Shown piece by piece: positions 20,736-30,414 of a DNA stretch of 64,000 bases (positions within the stretch are counted from its first letter, which is position 1; the number at the start of each line of letters is the position of its first letter). Made by a program: the position numbers and the translations under genes. The notes below the pieces were generated by a model, which ran no database searches, had not been told where the DNA came from, and saw only the letters and a program-made list of their open reading frames with translations. Source of the DNA: Flectonema sp. DT1601 (lineage: Eukaryota > Euglenozoa > Diplonemea > Diplonemida > Diplonemidae); contig OZ025829.1 of NCBI GenBank assembly GCA_964019425.1, positions 744,001 to 808,000 of the forward strand, given 5' to 3'.

Positions 20736-23700
20736 ATGGAGCTTGATGAAGTATCCTGTGAATGGGTGTCCCCAAAGTGTGGCGGATCGTTTAAATATGA
20801 CTGCGGAACTGACAAACATTTACAACGATTTTGGAAACACCGAAAACGAGTTGGAAGCGACGACGAAGAAACACAAAAATTAACGAAAAAAGACAACTTG
20901 AATTTGGGAAAATTCGAAGGTTGTTCAGAGGAAATGCAAAATTATGCCAGATGGGCGAGGTTGGAATTATTTTCAAAACTAGAAAGGACTGGATCTGATC
21001 CAGATAAATACAAAAATAATCTAACACTGGATGGAAATAAAAAACGAAAAACACTCAACGAAATGCTAAGCTGGTCTATCCTACTTGCCCACCTTCAAAT
21101 ACTGTGGAACGATCTACTGGTTCCATCATTTCGAAGACATCAATTTTCAAGAGATCACACTCGTAGAATTACCGAATCAAATAGAACGATAGTTCAAAAT
21201 GAAGTTACTCGGCTTCAAGAAATTCGAATCGCTCTAAGGAAACTCTGCTCCAGTACCAAAATAAGAGAATCGAAACTTGAAAAACTTCATTGGTTGTCAC
21301 TCAACCACGACGATTTTACAATAAAGCATTTAAGACAACTTATTAATACTGCTGTTGAAGCTTTTTCTGATCAAACTGCGATACTTGTCGTTAATTTACA
21401 TTTTTTAGAAAAATACCTTTCGAACAGATCTCCGTGGGGAACTGTGGGATTATACTGCTCTAAGATTCAAGAACAAGTCGTACAATTAATAAAAGACCCA
21501 GTGATACCTGATGTTATTAAGTTTCGGATAGCTGGAAACCCACTATTAAGAAATACATTCACACCTCCATCTCCCCTCGTCAAAGAAGCAGAAGACCTCC
21601 TGCGAAAGCAAAATCGAATTGCTGCGGAAAGCAGTAATCGCACAGCTTGTGTGATGGCTGCTGCGTCTTATTTACAACCGGTAGTGAATTGTCAAAGAAT
21701 TGTTAGAAAGTTTCTGTGTAAACGTCGGGAAGAAAGAAACAACCCGTCAGTATCTCGTCCTCATGTAAAACTAGCATCGCTCCATGCTCTGGGAGGATAT
21801 TCGTTAGAAGACTCAAAGTCAAGTGAGCTCTTCGAGAATTATCCTTTCTCAGCTTGCAATAAAATAATAAACTCACAATGGCACTTTAAAAATCAGATTC
21901 TCAAGGCAGAATTACTAGCAAAACAGAGACGGATGAGACTGTTGAGAGCACCACATCAATTTTATAAAAGTCTAAGTGGAAGGATTTCAAAGGGTAAAGC
22001 TTATCAAAAACTAAAAAATAGATTTTTGTTCGCGACGATGCTCCAAACGATTACACAAAAGCGATCGATACAGATGGAGGATCCTTCAGAAGAGACGTTA
22101 ATTCCGAAATCGATTATCGCTGAAAAACGAACACCTGGTTATTCTGTTTGTTCATTTACAGACGATGAGAGATTCTCAGAACTAAACAGGAAGTCTTCTA
22201 TTCAAATGGGATATTTTGAACGACCTGCCAAACCAACCCAACTACAAAAACGACTCCAACTTGCCGCCAATAACCTCCGAGCCTGTTCATCTGGCACCCC
22301 AATTTCAATTGAAACAGAACTTATATCTGATTACATTCTCAGACACAGAGCTAAGTGTGGTTTTCTTGGTAATTCACTTCATGAATCATCGTCTTACAGT
22401 ATTGGTCTTCATTCTATAAAGTATCCTGATCACGTATCAGAGAATATATCTGAAGTGTGTATGTTGCCAATTCCATTTTCTAAATTACAGAATCCGAGAG
22501 TGATAATAATCGTAAGTTGTGTTTCTCTGGTTGCTATTCAGACTGTTCAATCAGAAGTAAGAAGGAGACAAAGCAGGTTTAGTATTGCGACTGTTGAAAG
22601 ACTTAGAAAAAGTAGAGGAAAGAGTCTTTTTGGAGAAGATTTTTCCAGAATAGCTGAAGAGTACAACAGAAAAGACTCACGAGAATTAAGTGAATCAGTC
22701 CACAGAGATAGCGTTGAGTCAGTCGGGTTTGCTGCTTCTTGTTATTTCCCAAATTTTAGTGAGGGTAAATATGGAAAAAGACACATCGCTTTGTCTTATT
22801 TATTATCTTGTGGGATGCTCGATTCATTTCCATCATTTACAAATAGAATCCGAAAATTGAAATTATTTTTTAAGAGACGAACTGACAACCTCAACTCAAT
22901 CATCGACACCTTCAACCCTGGAGGAAACAAGTTTACTTGGCAAGATATCAATTTAATGAGGAAAAGTGCTTCTCTGCCAATATCAAAAATAAGATCCATT
23001 CATAGAGCTCTGACACACAAAAGGATGTCTGTTGGATGTAAATTAAATATGATTGCTGAAAGATCAACAGCGACACCAAGTGACTTAGCTGAGATCATTA
23101 AAAATGAAGTAGAGAGTGAAATTGATTCAGAGGATCAGAATCGTTCGTTTGGAGAGTTCAGTAGTCGTAAAGAACGCTGGTCTGAATGTTCATTTAGTCC
23201 GAGAAATGTTCTCGTAGATCATCGGATGTCATCTATTTGTGAATATCTCGGAAGCCATTCATCACTTGCAGCTGTGTTAAAAAGAACAAGGCAACGTGCT
23301 CGTTGGTCTGGCCTCCGTTCTTTTTCAGGAACTTCTTTTAAAGTTCGTTCAAAATATCGATCTCGCGTTGAATTCTCACAAACAGTTCCTTATTGTAGTC
23401 TGAATTACTATTTATTTCATCTTAAACATGTCGTGAGACCTACTGAAGCAGTCTTAGCACAACACGACTTCGCTACCAAACTTCAGGTGTTTTGGAAAGG
23501 CGTTCTAGCAAGAAGGAAATTACAACAACTTCGCGAGGCTAGAAGAGAACTCGAACGACAGCTGCAATCAGAGAAAGAGATCATTGAAAGGGACTGCTAT
23601 GCTACTTTAATTCAGAGGTGGTGGAGGAGAACGATGGCTGAACTTGATCTAAAGTATCTTCGTACTACCGCAGCTGTAATGTTACAAAGATGGTGGAGAA

Positions 23701-24008
23701 TGTCACAAAACCAAAGAACGTTTAATTCATGCCAATGGGAGGCAAACAGCGATGAGATCCCGGCAGTAATCAGCAGAGCTGCTCGTCGTTTGTCTGTTCT
23801 CCCACGAGTACCAGGAAGAACAGACACTCGATTATTCTGGAGTTACGTTCAACCTAATATAGAAAAGTACAACGGTCTCACCAATCTACTTATTGCCGAA
23901 CGCTATAATAATTTTCTATTAACAACTCAAAGACCACATCTATCACTGTTAATTGCAATACCTAACAACGTAAGCAGCTCTTTAGCTCAGCTGTTGGCAG
24001 CTTCTTAG
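20736..24008 (+). CDS. Large IQ-motif protein (cytoskeletal/flagellar candidate)
   Basis: 1090 aa from ATG 20736, chosen because an acceptor (CCTACCAG) ends 10 nt upstream; the frame is also open to 20700 but only from a TTG. No enzymatic domain is recognised. IQ-type calmodulin-binding segments are visible near the C-terminus at about 912-990 ('ATKLQVFWKGVLARRKL', 'YATLIQRWWRRTMAEL', 'AVMLQRWWRM'), with a fourth weaker one near residue 312 (CQRIVRKFLCKRREER). The rest is basic and helical without membrane segments. Such layouts are common in axonemal and spindle-pole proteins, but that role is inferred. The C-terminal 60 residues after the IQ repeats (RLFWSYVQPNIEKYNGLTNLL) look globular and are a useful search probe. 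Confidence 0.8.
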   Translation: MELDEVSCEWVSPKCGGSFKYDCGTDKHLQRFWKHRKRVGSDDEETQKLTKKDNLNLGKFEGCSEEMQNYARWARLELFSKLERTGSDPDKYKNNLTLDGNKKRKTLNEMLSWSILLAHLQILWNDLLVPSFRRHQFSRDHTRRITESNRTIVQNEVTRLQEIRIALRKLCSSTKIRESKLEKLHWLSLNHDDFTIKHLRQLINTAVEAFSDQTAILVVNLHFLEKYLSNRSPWGTVGLYCSKIQEQVVQLIKDPVIPDVIKFRIAGNPLLRNTFTPPSPLVKEAEDLLRKQNRIAAESSNRTACVMAAASYLQPVVNCQRIVRKFLCKRREERNNPSVSRPHVKLASLHALGGYSLEDSKSSELFENYPFSACNKIINSQWHFKNQILKAELLAKQRRMRLLRAPHQFYKSLSGRISKGKAYQKLKNRFLFATMLQTITQKRSIQMEDPSEETLIPKSIIAEKRTPGYSVCSFTDDERFSELNRKSSIQMGYFERPAKPTQLQKRLQLAANNLRACSSGTPISIETELISDYILRHRAKCGFLGNSLHESSSYSIGLHSIKYPDHVSENISEVCMLPIPFSKLQNPRVIIIVSCVSLVAIQTVQSEVRRRQSRFSIATVERLRKSRGKSLFGEDFSRIAEEYNRKDSRELSESVHRDSVESVGFAASCYFPNFSEGKYGKRHIALSYLLSCGMLDSFPSFTNRIRKLKLFFKRRTDNLNSIIDTFNPGGNKFTWQDINLMRKSASLPISKIRSIHRALTHKRMSVGCKLNMIAERSTATPSDLAEIIKNEVESEIDSEDQNRSFGEFSSRKERWSECSFSPRNVLVDHRMSSICEYLGSHSSLAAVLKRTRQRARWSGLRSFSGTSFKVRSKYRSRVEFSQTVPYCSLNYYLFHLKHVVRPTEAVLAQHDFATKLQVFWKGVLARRKLQQLREARRELERQLQSEKEIIERDCYATLIQRWWRRTMAELDLKYLRTTAAVMLQRWWRMSQNQRTFNSCQWEANSDEIPAVISRAARRLSVLPRVPGRTDTRLFWSYVQPNIEKYNGLTNLLIAERYNNFLLTTQRPHLSLLIAIPNNVSSSLAQLLAAS

Positions 24009-24158
24009 GTTTAGAGAGTTAATATATATTTACACGTTGCCTTTCCTTTTTATTAATAATTTATTATCCTTGTCGGGATATCTATTTTTAGTTCTCATAT
24101 TTATTTGTTTCAAAGGAAGGAACAGTTGCCTTGTTTGAATACTAATTCTAATATAACA

Positions 24159-25102
24159 ATGTCAGGGTGTTACAATTGTGGAAGCAATGATCACATGCAG
24201 AAGGACTGCACTCAAGATGGAAAAGATGGAAACAGAGAATGTTATAATTGTGGTGAAGCTGGTCACTTGTCAAGAGATTGCAGCGCTCCTCGGATGTGTC
24301 ACAACTGTGATGAGGTGGGACACGAAAAAAAAGATTGTCCACACGAATCCAAGGGGGAGACTAGAAGTTGCTACCACTGCGGTGGCAAAGGTCATTTAGC
24401 GAGAGACTGCAGCGAAGGAGGAGGAGGAGGAGGAGGTAACTGGGTCTCCAACAGAGGTGGCAGAAAGGGAGGAGGTAAGGGAAGTGACGGCAACTGCTAC
24501 AACTGCGGTGGATACGGACACATGGCAAAGTTTGTAATTTCATTATCTTACCCTCACCTGTTCGTATCCTCTCAAAACAACACAACACAGACACTGCACT
24601 TCATATAACAACAGAGGGTACGGAGGAGGAGGTGGCTACGGTAATGGCGGTGGAGGTGGCAATACTTGCTACAACTGTGGTGGATACGGACACTTTGCGA
24701 GGTATGTTACTCAAATCAATCACATACCCATGTGTTAATATCTTCTATTTGTTTCTAAAATACACAACAGAGAGTGCACAAAGTCCGGAGGTGGCGGAAA
24801 GGGTGGTGGTGGCGGTGGTGGAGGTCAGTGTTACAATTGCGGTGAGCAGGGTCACATGGCAAGAGACTGCAGCAGCGGGAAAACCTGCTACAATTGCGGT
24901 GAGCAGGGTCACATCTCCAACGATTGCCCAAAACACTCTGAGGAACTGAGTGGGTAAGGCAAACTTGTAGCATTGTGTAAAGAAGAAGAATCCAATAAAA
25001 ACTTCTTTTTGGTATACTTCCCTCAGAAACAGTTTATACGAAGCAAACAAAGAACTCGGTGCCCCCACTGCGAGGACAAAAGATTTCTTTAAAGTATACT
25101 AA
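24159..25102 (+). CDS. CCHC zinc-knuckle nucleic-acid-binding protein (CNBP/Gis2/UMSBP-like)
   Basis: Four exons, 24159-24529, 24591-24701, 24771-24953 and 25027-25102, give 246 aa. Eight C-x2-C-x4-H-x4-C knuckles are seen, separated by Gly-rich linkers. Knuckles 5 and 6 are split by introns and become complete ([28 protein letters not shown]) only with the chosen splice sites, which strongly supports them. The family binds single-stranded DNA or RNA; relatives include human CNBP, yeast Gis2 and the kinetoplastid minicircle-binding protein UMSBP. The last intron is less certain: without it the protein ends at EELSG, with it a tail ending in KDFFKVY is added. The ATG is the first in frame after an acceptor-like AACAG ending at 24125. 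It is probably nuclear, cytoplasmic or mitochondrial; no targeting signal is visible. Confidence 0.92.
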
Positions 25103-25299
25103 GTAGCTGAGGGGGATACCAGTACTGAAGAGGAGGTTCTAAAGGTTTACTTATTTTTATCTTTTTTCCCCTTTGTTTTTATGCATTTTTTTTATTGATT
25201 TTTTTGAAGAAAATTCCACCCACCGAGGAGGACACGAGACTAAGAAAACCGTCATTTCTGCGTATCTTTCTTTTTTCTTTTTTTGTTGTTTCTTCGCTA

Positions 25300-25336
<37 letters not shown>

Positions 25337-25619
25337 TTATTCTTATAGTGTGGGGGAAAAGGAACTCCCAGATCTCGTTGTTTGATTGACACCTTTCCTC
25401 TTTTCCTTTTAACAAACGAGAAACTTTTACCGACCGAAGAAAGTTTAAAAAAACTCTCATTCGAAATGTTTGGTGCATTTCTTGGTACCGTCTGCGAGAT
25501 ACTATTTCTTGTCAATGTAAAAATTATTATTAATATTATTTTCCACCCCTTTTTTTTTTTTGTCTTCAGTTTTTTTGTTTTGTTTTTACAACTTGTTCCC
25601 AACCAAACTTTATAACAAA
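25103..25619. other. Intergenic/UTR, no gene seen
   Basis: 517 nt, mostly T-rich, with a T run of about 30 at 25301-25330. No protein-like frame was found. A TCTTCAG acceptor ends at 25569, 50 nt before the NEDD8 ATG. Confidence 0.55.
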
Positions 25620-25989
25620 ATGATGATTAAAGTGAAGACTCTGACTGGAAAAGAAATCGAGTTCGATATTGAGGCAAGCAGCAAGATTGAAAGGATTAAG
25701 GTATCTCCACTATATTATTTACACACCTCTTTATAAATAGAAAACTCTTCATCACTTTATTATCAAACAGGAGAGAGTTGAAGAACAAGAAGGTATCCCA
25801 CCTGCACAGCAGAGACTCATCTTTGGAGGTAGGCAGATGGCTGATGACAAGGTTTGTGTTTTGTGTAAAATAAATTTAATTTTAGAAAAAAAAAAAAAAA
25901 AAAGAAGAAAAAAACAGACTGCTAAAGATTACAACATTACCGCTGGATCTGTTCTTCACTTGGTGCTTGCCTTGAGAGGAGGACGATAG
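25620..25989 (+). CDS. NEDD8: NEDD8 (ubiquitin-like modifier)
   Basis: Three exons, 25620-25700, 25771-25851 and 25918-25989, all phase 0, encode 77 aa. The protein starts [17 protein letters not shown] and continues [39 protein letters not shown], and ends [11 protein letters not shown]. This is far closer to NEDD8 than to ubiquitin: [18 protein letters not shown] and LALRGG are NEDD8 features, with Ala before the C-terminal RGG where ubiquitin has Arg. Only one residue (Arg) follows Gly-Gly, so a single-residue tail must be removed by a NEDD8 hydrolase before conjugation to cullins; animal precursors have longer tails. The equivalent of Lys48 is present. It is a single, unfused copy. Introns start GTATCT and GTTTGT and end AACAG. 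Confidence 0.97.
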
Positions 25990-26859
25990 GCGCGAGTTAG
26001 AATTTTGTCGCCGATCGTGTTTTCCTAGCAAATTGAAATTAGAGGTAACCCCGTTTTTTAGGGTGGCCTTTTTTTGCTAACCGGTTGAGTTGTCTTTGCC
26101 GAATGTCCCCTGTCCATGGCTAGCTTCTAGGGGACTACACGAGACTGCTAGGAGGTTGGAACCTTCCAACAAGAACCTAAACCCTAATTGGAAATAATAG
26201 GAAAACGAAAATTTTGTGTTTCAAAAAAAATAAATTAAAGTTTTTTTTTTCTTTTTTCTTCTGTTTTTATTTTCCTCCCTTCTTGTTGAAGGTGTTTTTT
26301 CTTTTTATCTTTTATTGACCACCCAAAACCCCACTACTAAGATAGTAAGCCAACAGGAGTGCGAAGTCTACCCAACCATAGATTTCTATGTCAAACCCTC
26401 AGTCGGAGAAAAATTATATCCATGTGAAATAGAGCAGGAAATGAGAAGAGAAAAAATAAAAAATAAAAATAAAGACACCTCTCCCTTGCCTTTTGCACGA
26501 AAGAAAAACCTGCTCTTTCTTCATCTCTGCTGGGGTACTTCCGCAAAAAAAAAAACTGAAGCAATCGCATTGGTGCGATATATTACAGAGCGGAAAGTCT
26601 TGTAAGTCACAGCGCGCTGAAGAGACGGCTGTGGTATTAAATATTCGCAGCTGCCTGACCGGAGCTTGCTGGTATGATAAGTGGCTTCTTAGTCTGTTTA
26701 AGTTTACGATCAGTAGAATTGTTTTAATTTGTCTTCTCTCTCTCTTTTTCAGATAAAACACAATGATGAGGTAAGTTATCACATGTTCCCTACTAACTGT
26801 GACAGAGAGTATTGTTTGTAACTGAAATACTTTTTATTCCCCAGACAAATACTACTAAA
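25990..26859. other. Intergenic/UTR with foldback sequences and an 18-nt candidate leader exon
   Basis: 870 nt. The first 220 nt after NEDD8 are less AT-rich and contain several foldbacks (for example the 7-bp stem 26155-26161 with 26164-26170), consistent with a structured 3' UTR or a small RNA gene. A weak frame without an ATG lies at 26315-26605. At 26756-26773 a possible 18-nt exon lies between a strong acceptor (CTCTCTTTTTCAG) and a donor (GTAAGT). A second acceptor (TTCCCCAG) ends at 26844, 15 nt before the next ATG. Confidence 0.45.
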
Positions 26860-28353
26860 ATGTTACAAGTACCTCAAAACTGCATAGGCATCAGTGTTTG
26901 CCTTGTGAGTTGTGTGGCGTTGTTTCTTAGAAATGAAGGAAGTGACAAGAGAAAGGCGATGGTCGCTGTGGGAATTGCAACTGTGCTACTAATGGATCTG
27001 CTCAGAGATCGTTGTGAGTGCGCATCTAAGTTGATATGGCCAGCAGTGTACTTTTCGATTGTGAGTAACGTGATTGGATATTTAGTATCAGAAGCACCAC
27101 GAAGGGGTAAACAAATGGCTCAGCTGCTAATTGTTATGACTGTTGGTCTTTCTGTTTTAGACGTTACTACTCACGCATTCCCTCTTCAGTCTGAATGGCC
27201 AGAGTTGTCTCCAACTCGTTTAGGGTTTTGTTTATCATTGATTGGACTGTCTACTGTATTCTCATATCAGTATATTAATTCATCAGAGGTTGCTACTTTT
27301 ATCTTAATTCAGCTCCTTCTTGTTGTCGCTGCTTTAGTTTTATCAACGAGAACGAATTCAGATTTCACGAAATCATTTTTTGATTTAGCAATCATATATC
27401 CAATTGGAAGTGTCTTATGCCACTACACAAACAAGAAATTTAGACAAATCTTTGCTATAGTTTGCCTTATGTCTCTAAGTGGTATGGCAGTTTTTCAAAC
27501 ATACAATGAATTTCAGATGGGACTTCAAGGCAAATCAGCTCTTCGTTGTTGTCTGTGGACTTGTTTGTTATTCGCAACTGGTGCGTTAGTAACATCGACA
27601 TTGTCTGGTCATGTTGGTCAGGTTGATAAGTTGTGGACTATAATGCCTGTTATGTATTCATTAATTGCTTTGAGTCACTTTCCTACTGATAACAGGATTC
27701 GTTTGATGTGTTTTTGTATGGTTTTGTGGAGTTCTAAACTTACTTATAATTTTTATTTGAGAGACGGATTTCCATCGAACCCGTTGAAATTTTGGGGAGG
27801 AGAGATTGATTACAGATGGCCTATCATCCGTTCAAAATTTACATTTTTACAAAACCCAGTTGTATGGTTTCTTTTTAACTTTTTTATAATTACAATTTAC
27901 CAGATGACTTTAATTCTTTGCTTTTCTCTTCCGATTGTGTTTTGCGCTGATGAGGTCAGGGATGTCCCTCTTGGAAAGTGGGATTACTTCTGTACTTGTT
28001 GTATGCTGTTTTTTATTACTTTAGAACACATTGCTGATGAACAACATCAAGTATTCCAAGTTGTAAAGCATTCTGATAAAGCTACTGCTGTTCATAAAGT
28101 TGGTTTCTTTACCTCAAAACTATTTTCTGTCGTTCGCCATCCGAACTACGCCTCGGAGCAGTGTATTTGGTTTTCATGTTTTCTATTTACATTGCCACAT
28201 GCTCCATATTTAAATTGGGCTTCTCCCGGATGTCTTTTTCTTGCACAACTCTTTCTTGGGAGCTCTACACTAAGTGAGGGAATCACGACTTCCAAATACC
28301 CGCATTACGTTGAATTTCAAAAGAAATTACCAAGATTTTACCCAGGTCTGTAG
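26860..28353 (+). CDS. Multi-pass DUF1295 / steroid 5-alpha-reductase-like membrane protein
   Basis: 497 aa with about a dozen hydrophobic segments. The C-terminal third carries the family marks of DUF1295 (3-oxo-5-alpha-steroid 4-dehydrogenase C-terminal-like): WGGEIDYRWP near residue 311, then VVRHPNYASEQCIW near 425 and STLSEGITTSKYPHYVEFQKKL close to the end. Related enzymes reduce double bonds of sterols or fatty acyl chains with NADPH. The N-terminal half is unassigned and also hydrophobic. The protein is probably in the ER or plasma membrane. The ATG at 26860 follows an acceptor by 15 nt. The exact substrate is unknown. Confidence 0.82.
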   Translation: MLQVPQNCIGISVCLVSCVALFLRNEGSDKRKAMVAVGIATVLLMDLLRDRCECASKLIWPAVYFSIVSNVIGYLVSEAPRRGKQMAQLLIVMTVGLSVLDVTTHAFPLQSEWPELSPTRLGFCLSLIGLSTVFSYQYINSSEVATFILIQLLLVVAALVLSTRTNSDFTKSFFDLAIIYPIGSVLCHYTNKKFRQIFAIVCLMSLSGMAVFQTYNEFQMGLQGKSALRCCLWTCLLFATGALVTSTLSGHVGQVDKLWTIMPVMYSLIALSHFPTDNRIRLMCFCMVLWSSKLTYNFYLRDGFPSNPLKFWGGEIDYRWPIIRSKFTFLQNPVVWFLFNFFIITIYQMTLILCFSLPIVFCADEVRDVPLGKWDYFCTCCMLFFITLEHIADEQHQVFQVVKHSDKATAVHKVGFFTSKLFSVVRHPNYASEQCIWFSCFLFTLPHAPYLNWASPGCLFLAQLFLGSSTLSEGITTSKYPHYVEFQKKLPRFYPGL

Positions 28354-28982
28354 AGACTATAGTACCTTTTTTTATTTGGTTTTTTTTTCGTTTTTTATTT
28401 CCTCACTTTACCTGCCGTGTGTGATTTTTCTTTTGTTTCCTTCCAAACGTGTGTAGTTTGTTTCCAATAAAAACGGAGGTGTGATTAGCAAACGGTGAAT
28501 ATAAAAGAAAATAGGAGTAACGACTCCTATTATGTTTTAGCTGGAAAGGCCTCCTTGATAACTTCACAGATTATCAAAAGGCTGAGCTTTAACATTTCAT
28601 GCGACTTAGAACTGGGTATTGTTTGCGTATTGAGGAAAGCTGACTGATTACTCTTTATTGCAACAATGACTTCCCCAGATCTGTCTTCATATAAATCGAA
28701 GCTTGCAAAGTGTGAAAGAACAGAACATATAGTTGCGAAGCTACCCCTCCCTCCTCAACCTTGATTTATTTATCCAAGTTCCCCCTCAATGGTAAGTACG
28801 ATTTACGATAAGTAAAAGTCTTTCCCGGTGACAGACCGTTGCCGTTGTTACGATTAAACACTGTCTGTTTGTAGTGTTTTAAAATATCGTAGTTTTCACA
28901 GGAACGGTGAGATAGAAACTGTCTGGCAGTTCCAATGCGCTTCCTCCGATTACAACTTTTATTTATTCCAACAGGAATTACA
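28354..28982. other. Intergenic region with hairpin and a small ORF
   Basis: 629 nt. A perfect 9-bp stem with a 4-nt loop lies at 28510-28531 (AATAGGAGT / ACTCCTATT). A 32-codon ORF at 28666-28764 begins MTSPDLSSYKSKLAKCERTE and ends KLPLPPQP; it is protein-like but unsupported by homology. An acceptor (TATTCCAACAG) ends at 28974. Confidence 0.45.
28510..28531 (+). other. Perfect 9-bp hairpin
   Basis: Inverted repeat AATAGGAGT-AACG-ACTCCTATT, about 160 nt after the stop codon of the DUF1295 gene. It may be a 3' UTR stability or processing element; function is unknown. Confidence 0.6.
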
Positions 28983-30254
28983 ATGCGAGTGTTTATGGTC
29001 CTCCTGTCGTTAGTATCTCTGACTACATGCACAGCACCAACAACTCCAACCTTGACATCATCTCAACAAGTAGAGGTGTCAGAGGTGGTTTCTATTTCGA
29101 TAACAAAAACAATTGAAGCAGAACTACCCACCGTCATATCAGGTTTTACTTTAATCGGAATTGATCAGCGGCATGACAAGAGTCTTCAATGCATTGCTGA
29201 AGAACAGCAACTAACTAATTTAACAGAAGTTCAACAAGCTACGAGAAACTGTTGGGAGGATGACTGTATATGTAGAGGAGGTGTTTGGATTCAAGAACTC
29301 AGTAGTTGTTCTCATTTATGTGATGATCACGTCAGCTGTCCAGAACGAGTCTGTCGAACGAATCCAACTTGCAATCCGTCAACAGGTAGATGTGACTACA
29401 CAGAAGTAGATGACGGGGTAACTTGTGGTGATGACAGGAGATGTTATTTCGGAAAGTGTTTGGCAGGTCGGATTTGTGAGACAACTGGTAACATGACTGT
29501 AAAATATCGTTGTCCTTTTCCAACTTCTGAATGCGTTGATATCAAGTGTGCGGAACTATCTACAAAAACATGTATCGAAATCCCCTCCACTGGAACACCA
29601 TGTGAACTGGGAATCTGTAACAACGGCATCTGCACAGCTGTCATAAGCAAAGTTAGTAAAAACAAAATAGATCTCTGCCGAGGAGTAGTCTGCCCTGATC
29701 CTATATCAACGTGCAGGAATCTAACTTGTGAAGAAGGTCGATGTGTTTATAAAAGTGAAATTGACGGTACAGCCTGTTCTGATTTCAATTCAAAAACCAT
29801 AAACGACACTTGTGAATCAGGTGTTTGTGTTGGTGTTGCTCAATGTATAGAACCCAGAACTGATTTAATAAGAAGTTGTCGTTCATCAAATCCTGAATGT
29901 GTTACAGTGACTTGTCAGTCAGATGGGCTCTGTCTTCAAATTAACAAACCAGATGGAACTCTCTGTTCTGATGGAAATTCTTTCACCTCAAGCGACAGTT
30001 GTCTTGCTGGGATATGTGTTGGTACTGCTGCTTACTATGATTGTTCTAATCATCCTCACTGTTTTAGACCTCTGCTTCGATGTCTTGGTAAAGTATTTCC
30101 TTCTTGTCTTCCAAACTACATAGCTCAATGTCAAACTGTTAGTTTAATTCAACATTGCCCTTCAGACTTAACTCTATTCTACTGCAGTGGTACTTCAAGT
30201 ACTGAGATGATAACATCTCTATTAATTCTGTTGCTGATGGTCTTCCTTTTGTAG
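28983..30254 (+). CDS. Secreted or surface-anchored cysteine-rich repeat protein
   Basis: 423 aa from ATG 28983. The frame is open to 28935, but an acceptor ends at 28974 and the downstream ATG gives a clean signal peptide (MRVFMVLLSLVSLTTCTA). A Thr/Ser-rich stem follows. Then come about four cysteine-rich modules of the pattern C..x..C....G.C.Y....DGT.C.D......C..G.C, as in CNPSTGRCDYTEVDDGVTC, CEEGRCVYKSEIDGTAC and CQSDGLCLQINKPDGTLC. These resemble disintegrin/ADAM-like cysteine-rich repeats of protist surface proteins. The C-terminal 15 residues are strongly hydrophobic with nothing after them, which suits a GPI-anchor signal or a tail anchor. The next gene is a receptor-like membrane protein on the same strand. 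Ligand and role are unknown. Confidence 0.85.
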   Translation: MRVFMVLLSLVSLTTCTAPTTPTLTSSQQVEVSEVVSISITKTIEAELPTVISGFTLIGIDQRHDKSLQCIAEEQQLTNLTEVQQATRNCWEDDCICRGGVWIQELSSCSHLCDDHVSCPERVCRTNPTCNPSTGRCDYTEVDDGVTCGDDRRCYFGKCLAGRICETTGNMTVKYRCPFPTSECVDIKCAELSTKTCIEIPSTGTPCELGICNNGICTAVISKVSKNKIDLCRGVVCPDPISTCRNLTCEEGRCVYKSEIDGTACSDFNSKTINDTCESGVCVGVAQCIEPRTDLIRSCRSSNPECVTVTCQSDGLCLQINKPDGTLCSDGNSFTSSDSCLAGICVGTAAYYDCSNHPHCFRPLLRCLGKVFPSCLPNYIAQCQTVSLIQHCPSDLTLFYCSGTSSTEMITSLLILLLMVFLL

Positions 30255-30414
30255 TTTAAGTTTTTTTTTTTTTTTTTTTGGTATTCGTTACTCTGACGTG
30301 TTCAATATTTTCATATTTGAATGAAAACGTTAAATTAATTTGACTTTTATTGGTATTTTTATTTTTTAATAAACGAATTTTTTTTTTAAAAAAAGCTACA
30401 AAAAAAGGAATGAA

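Noticed and set aside
26315-26605. 96-aa frame between NEDD8 and the DUF1295 gene
   Set aside because: It has no usable ATG (starts at TTG), ends in Lys/Asn-rich noise and lies in likely UTR. Coding potential is weak.
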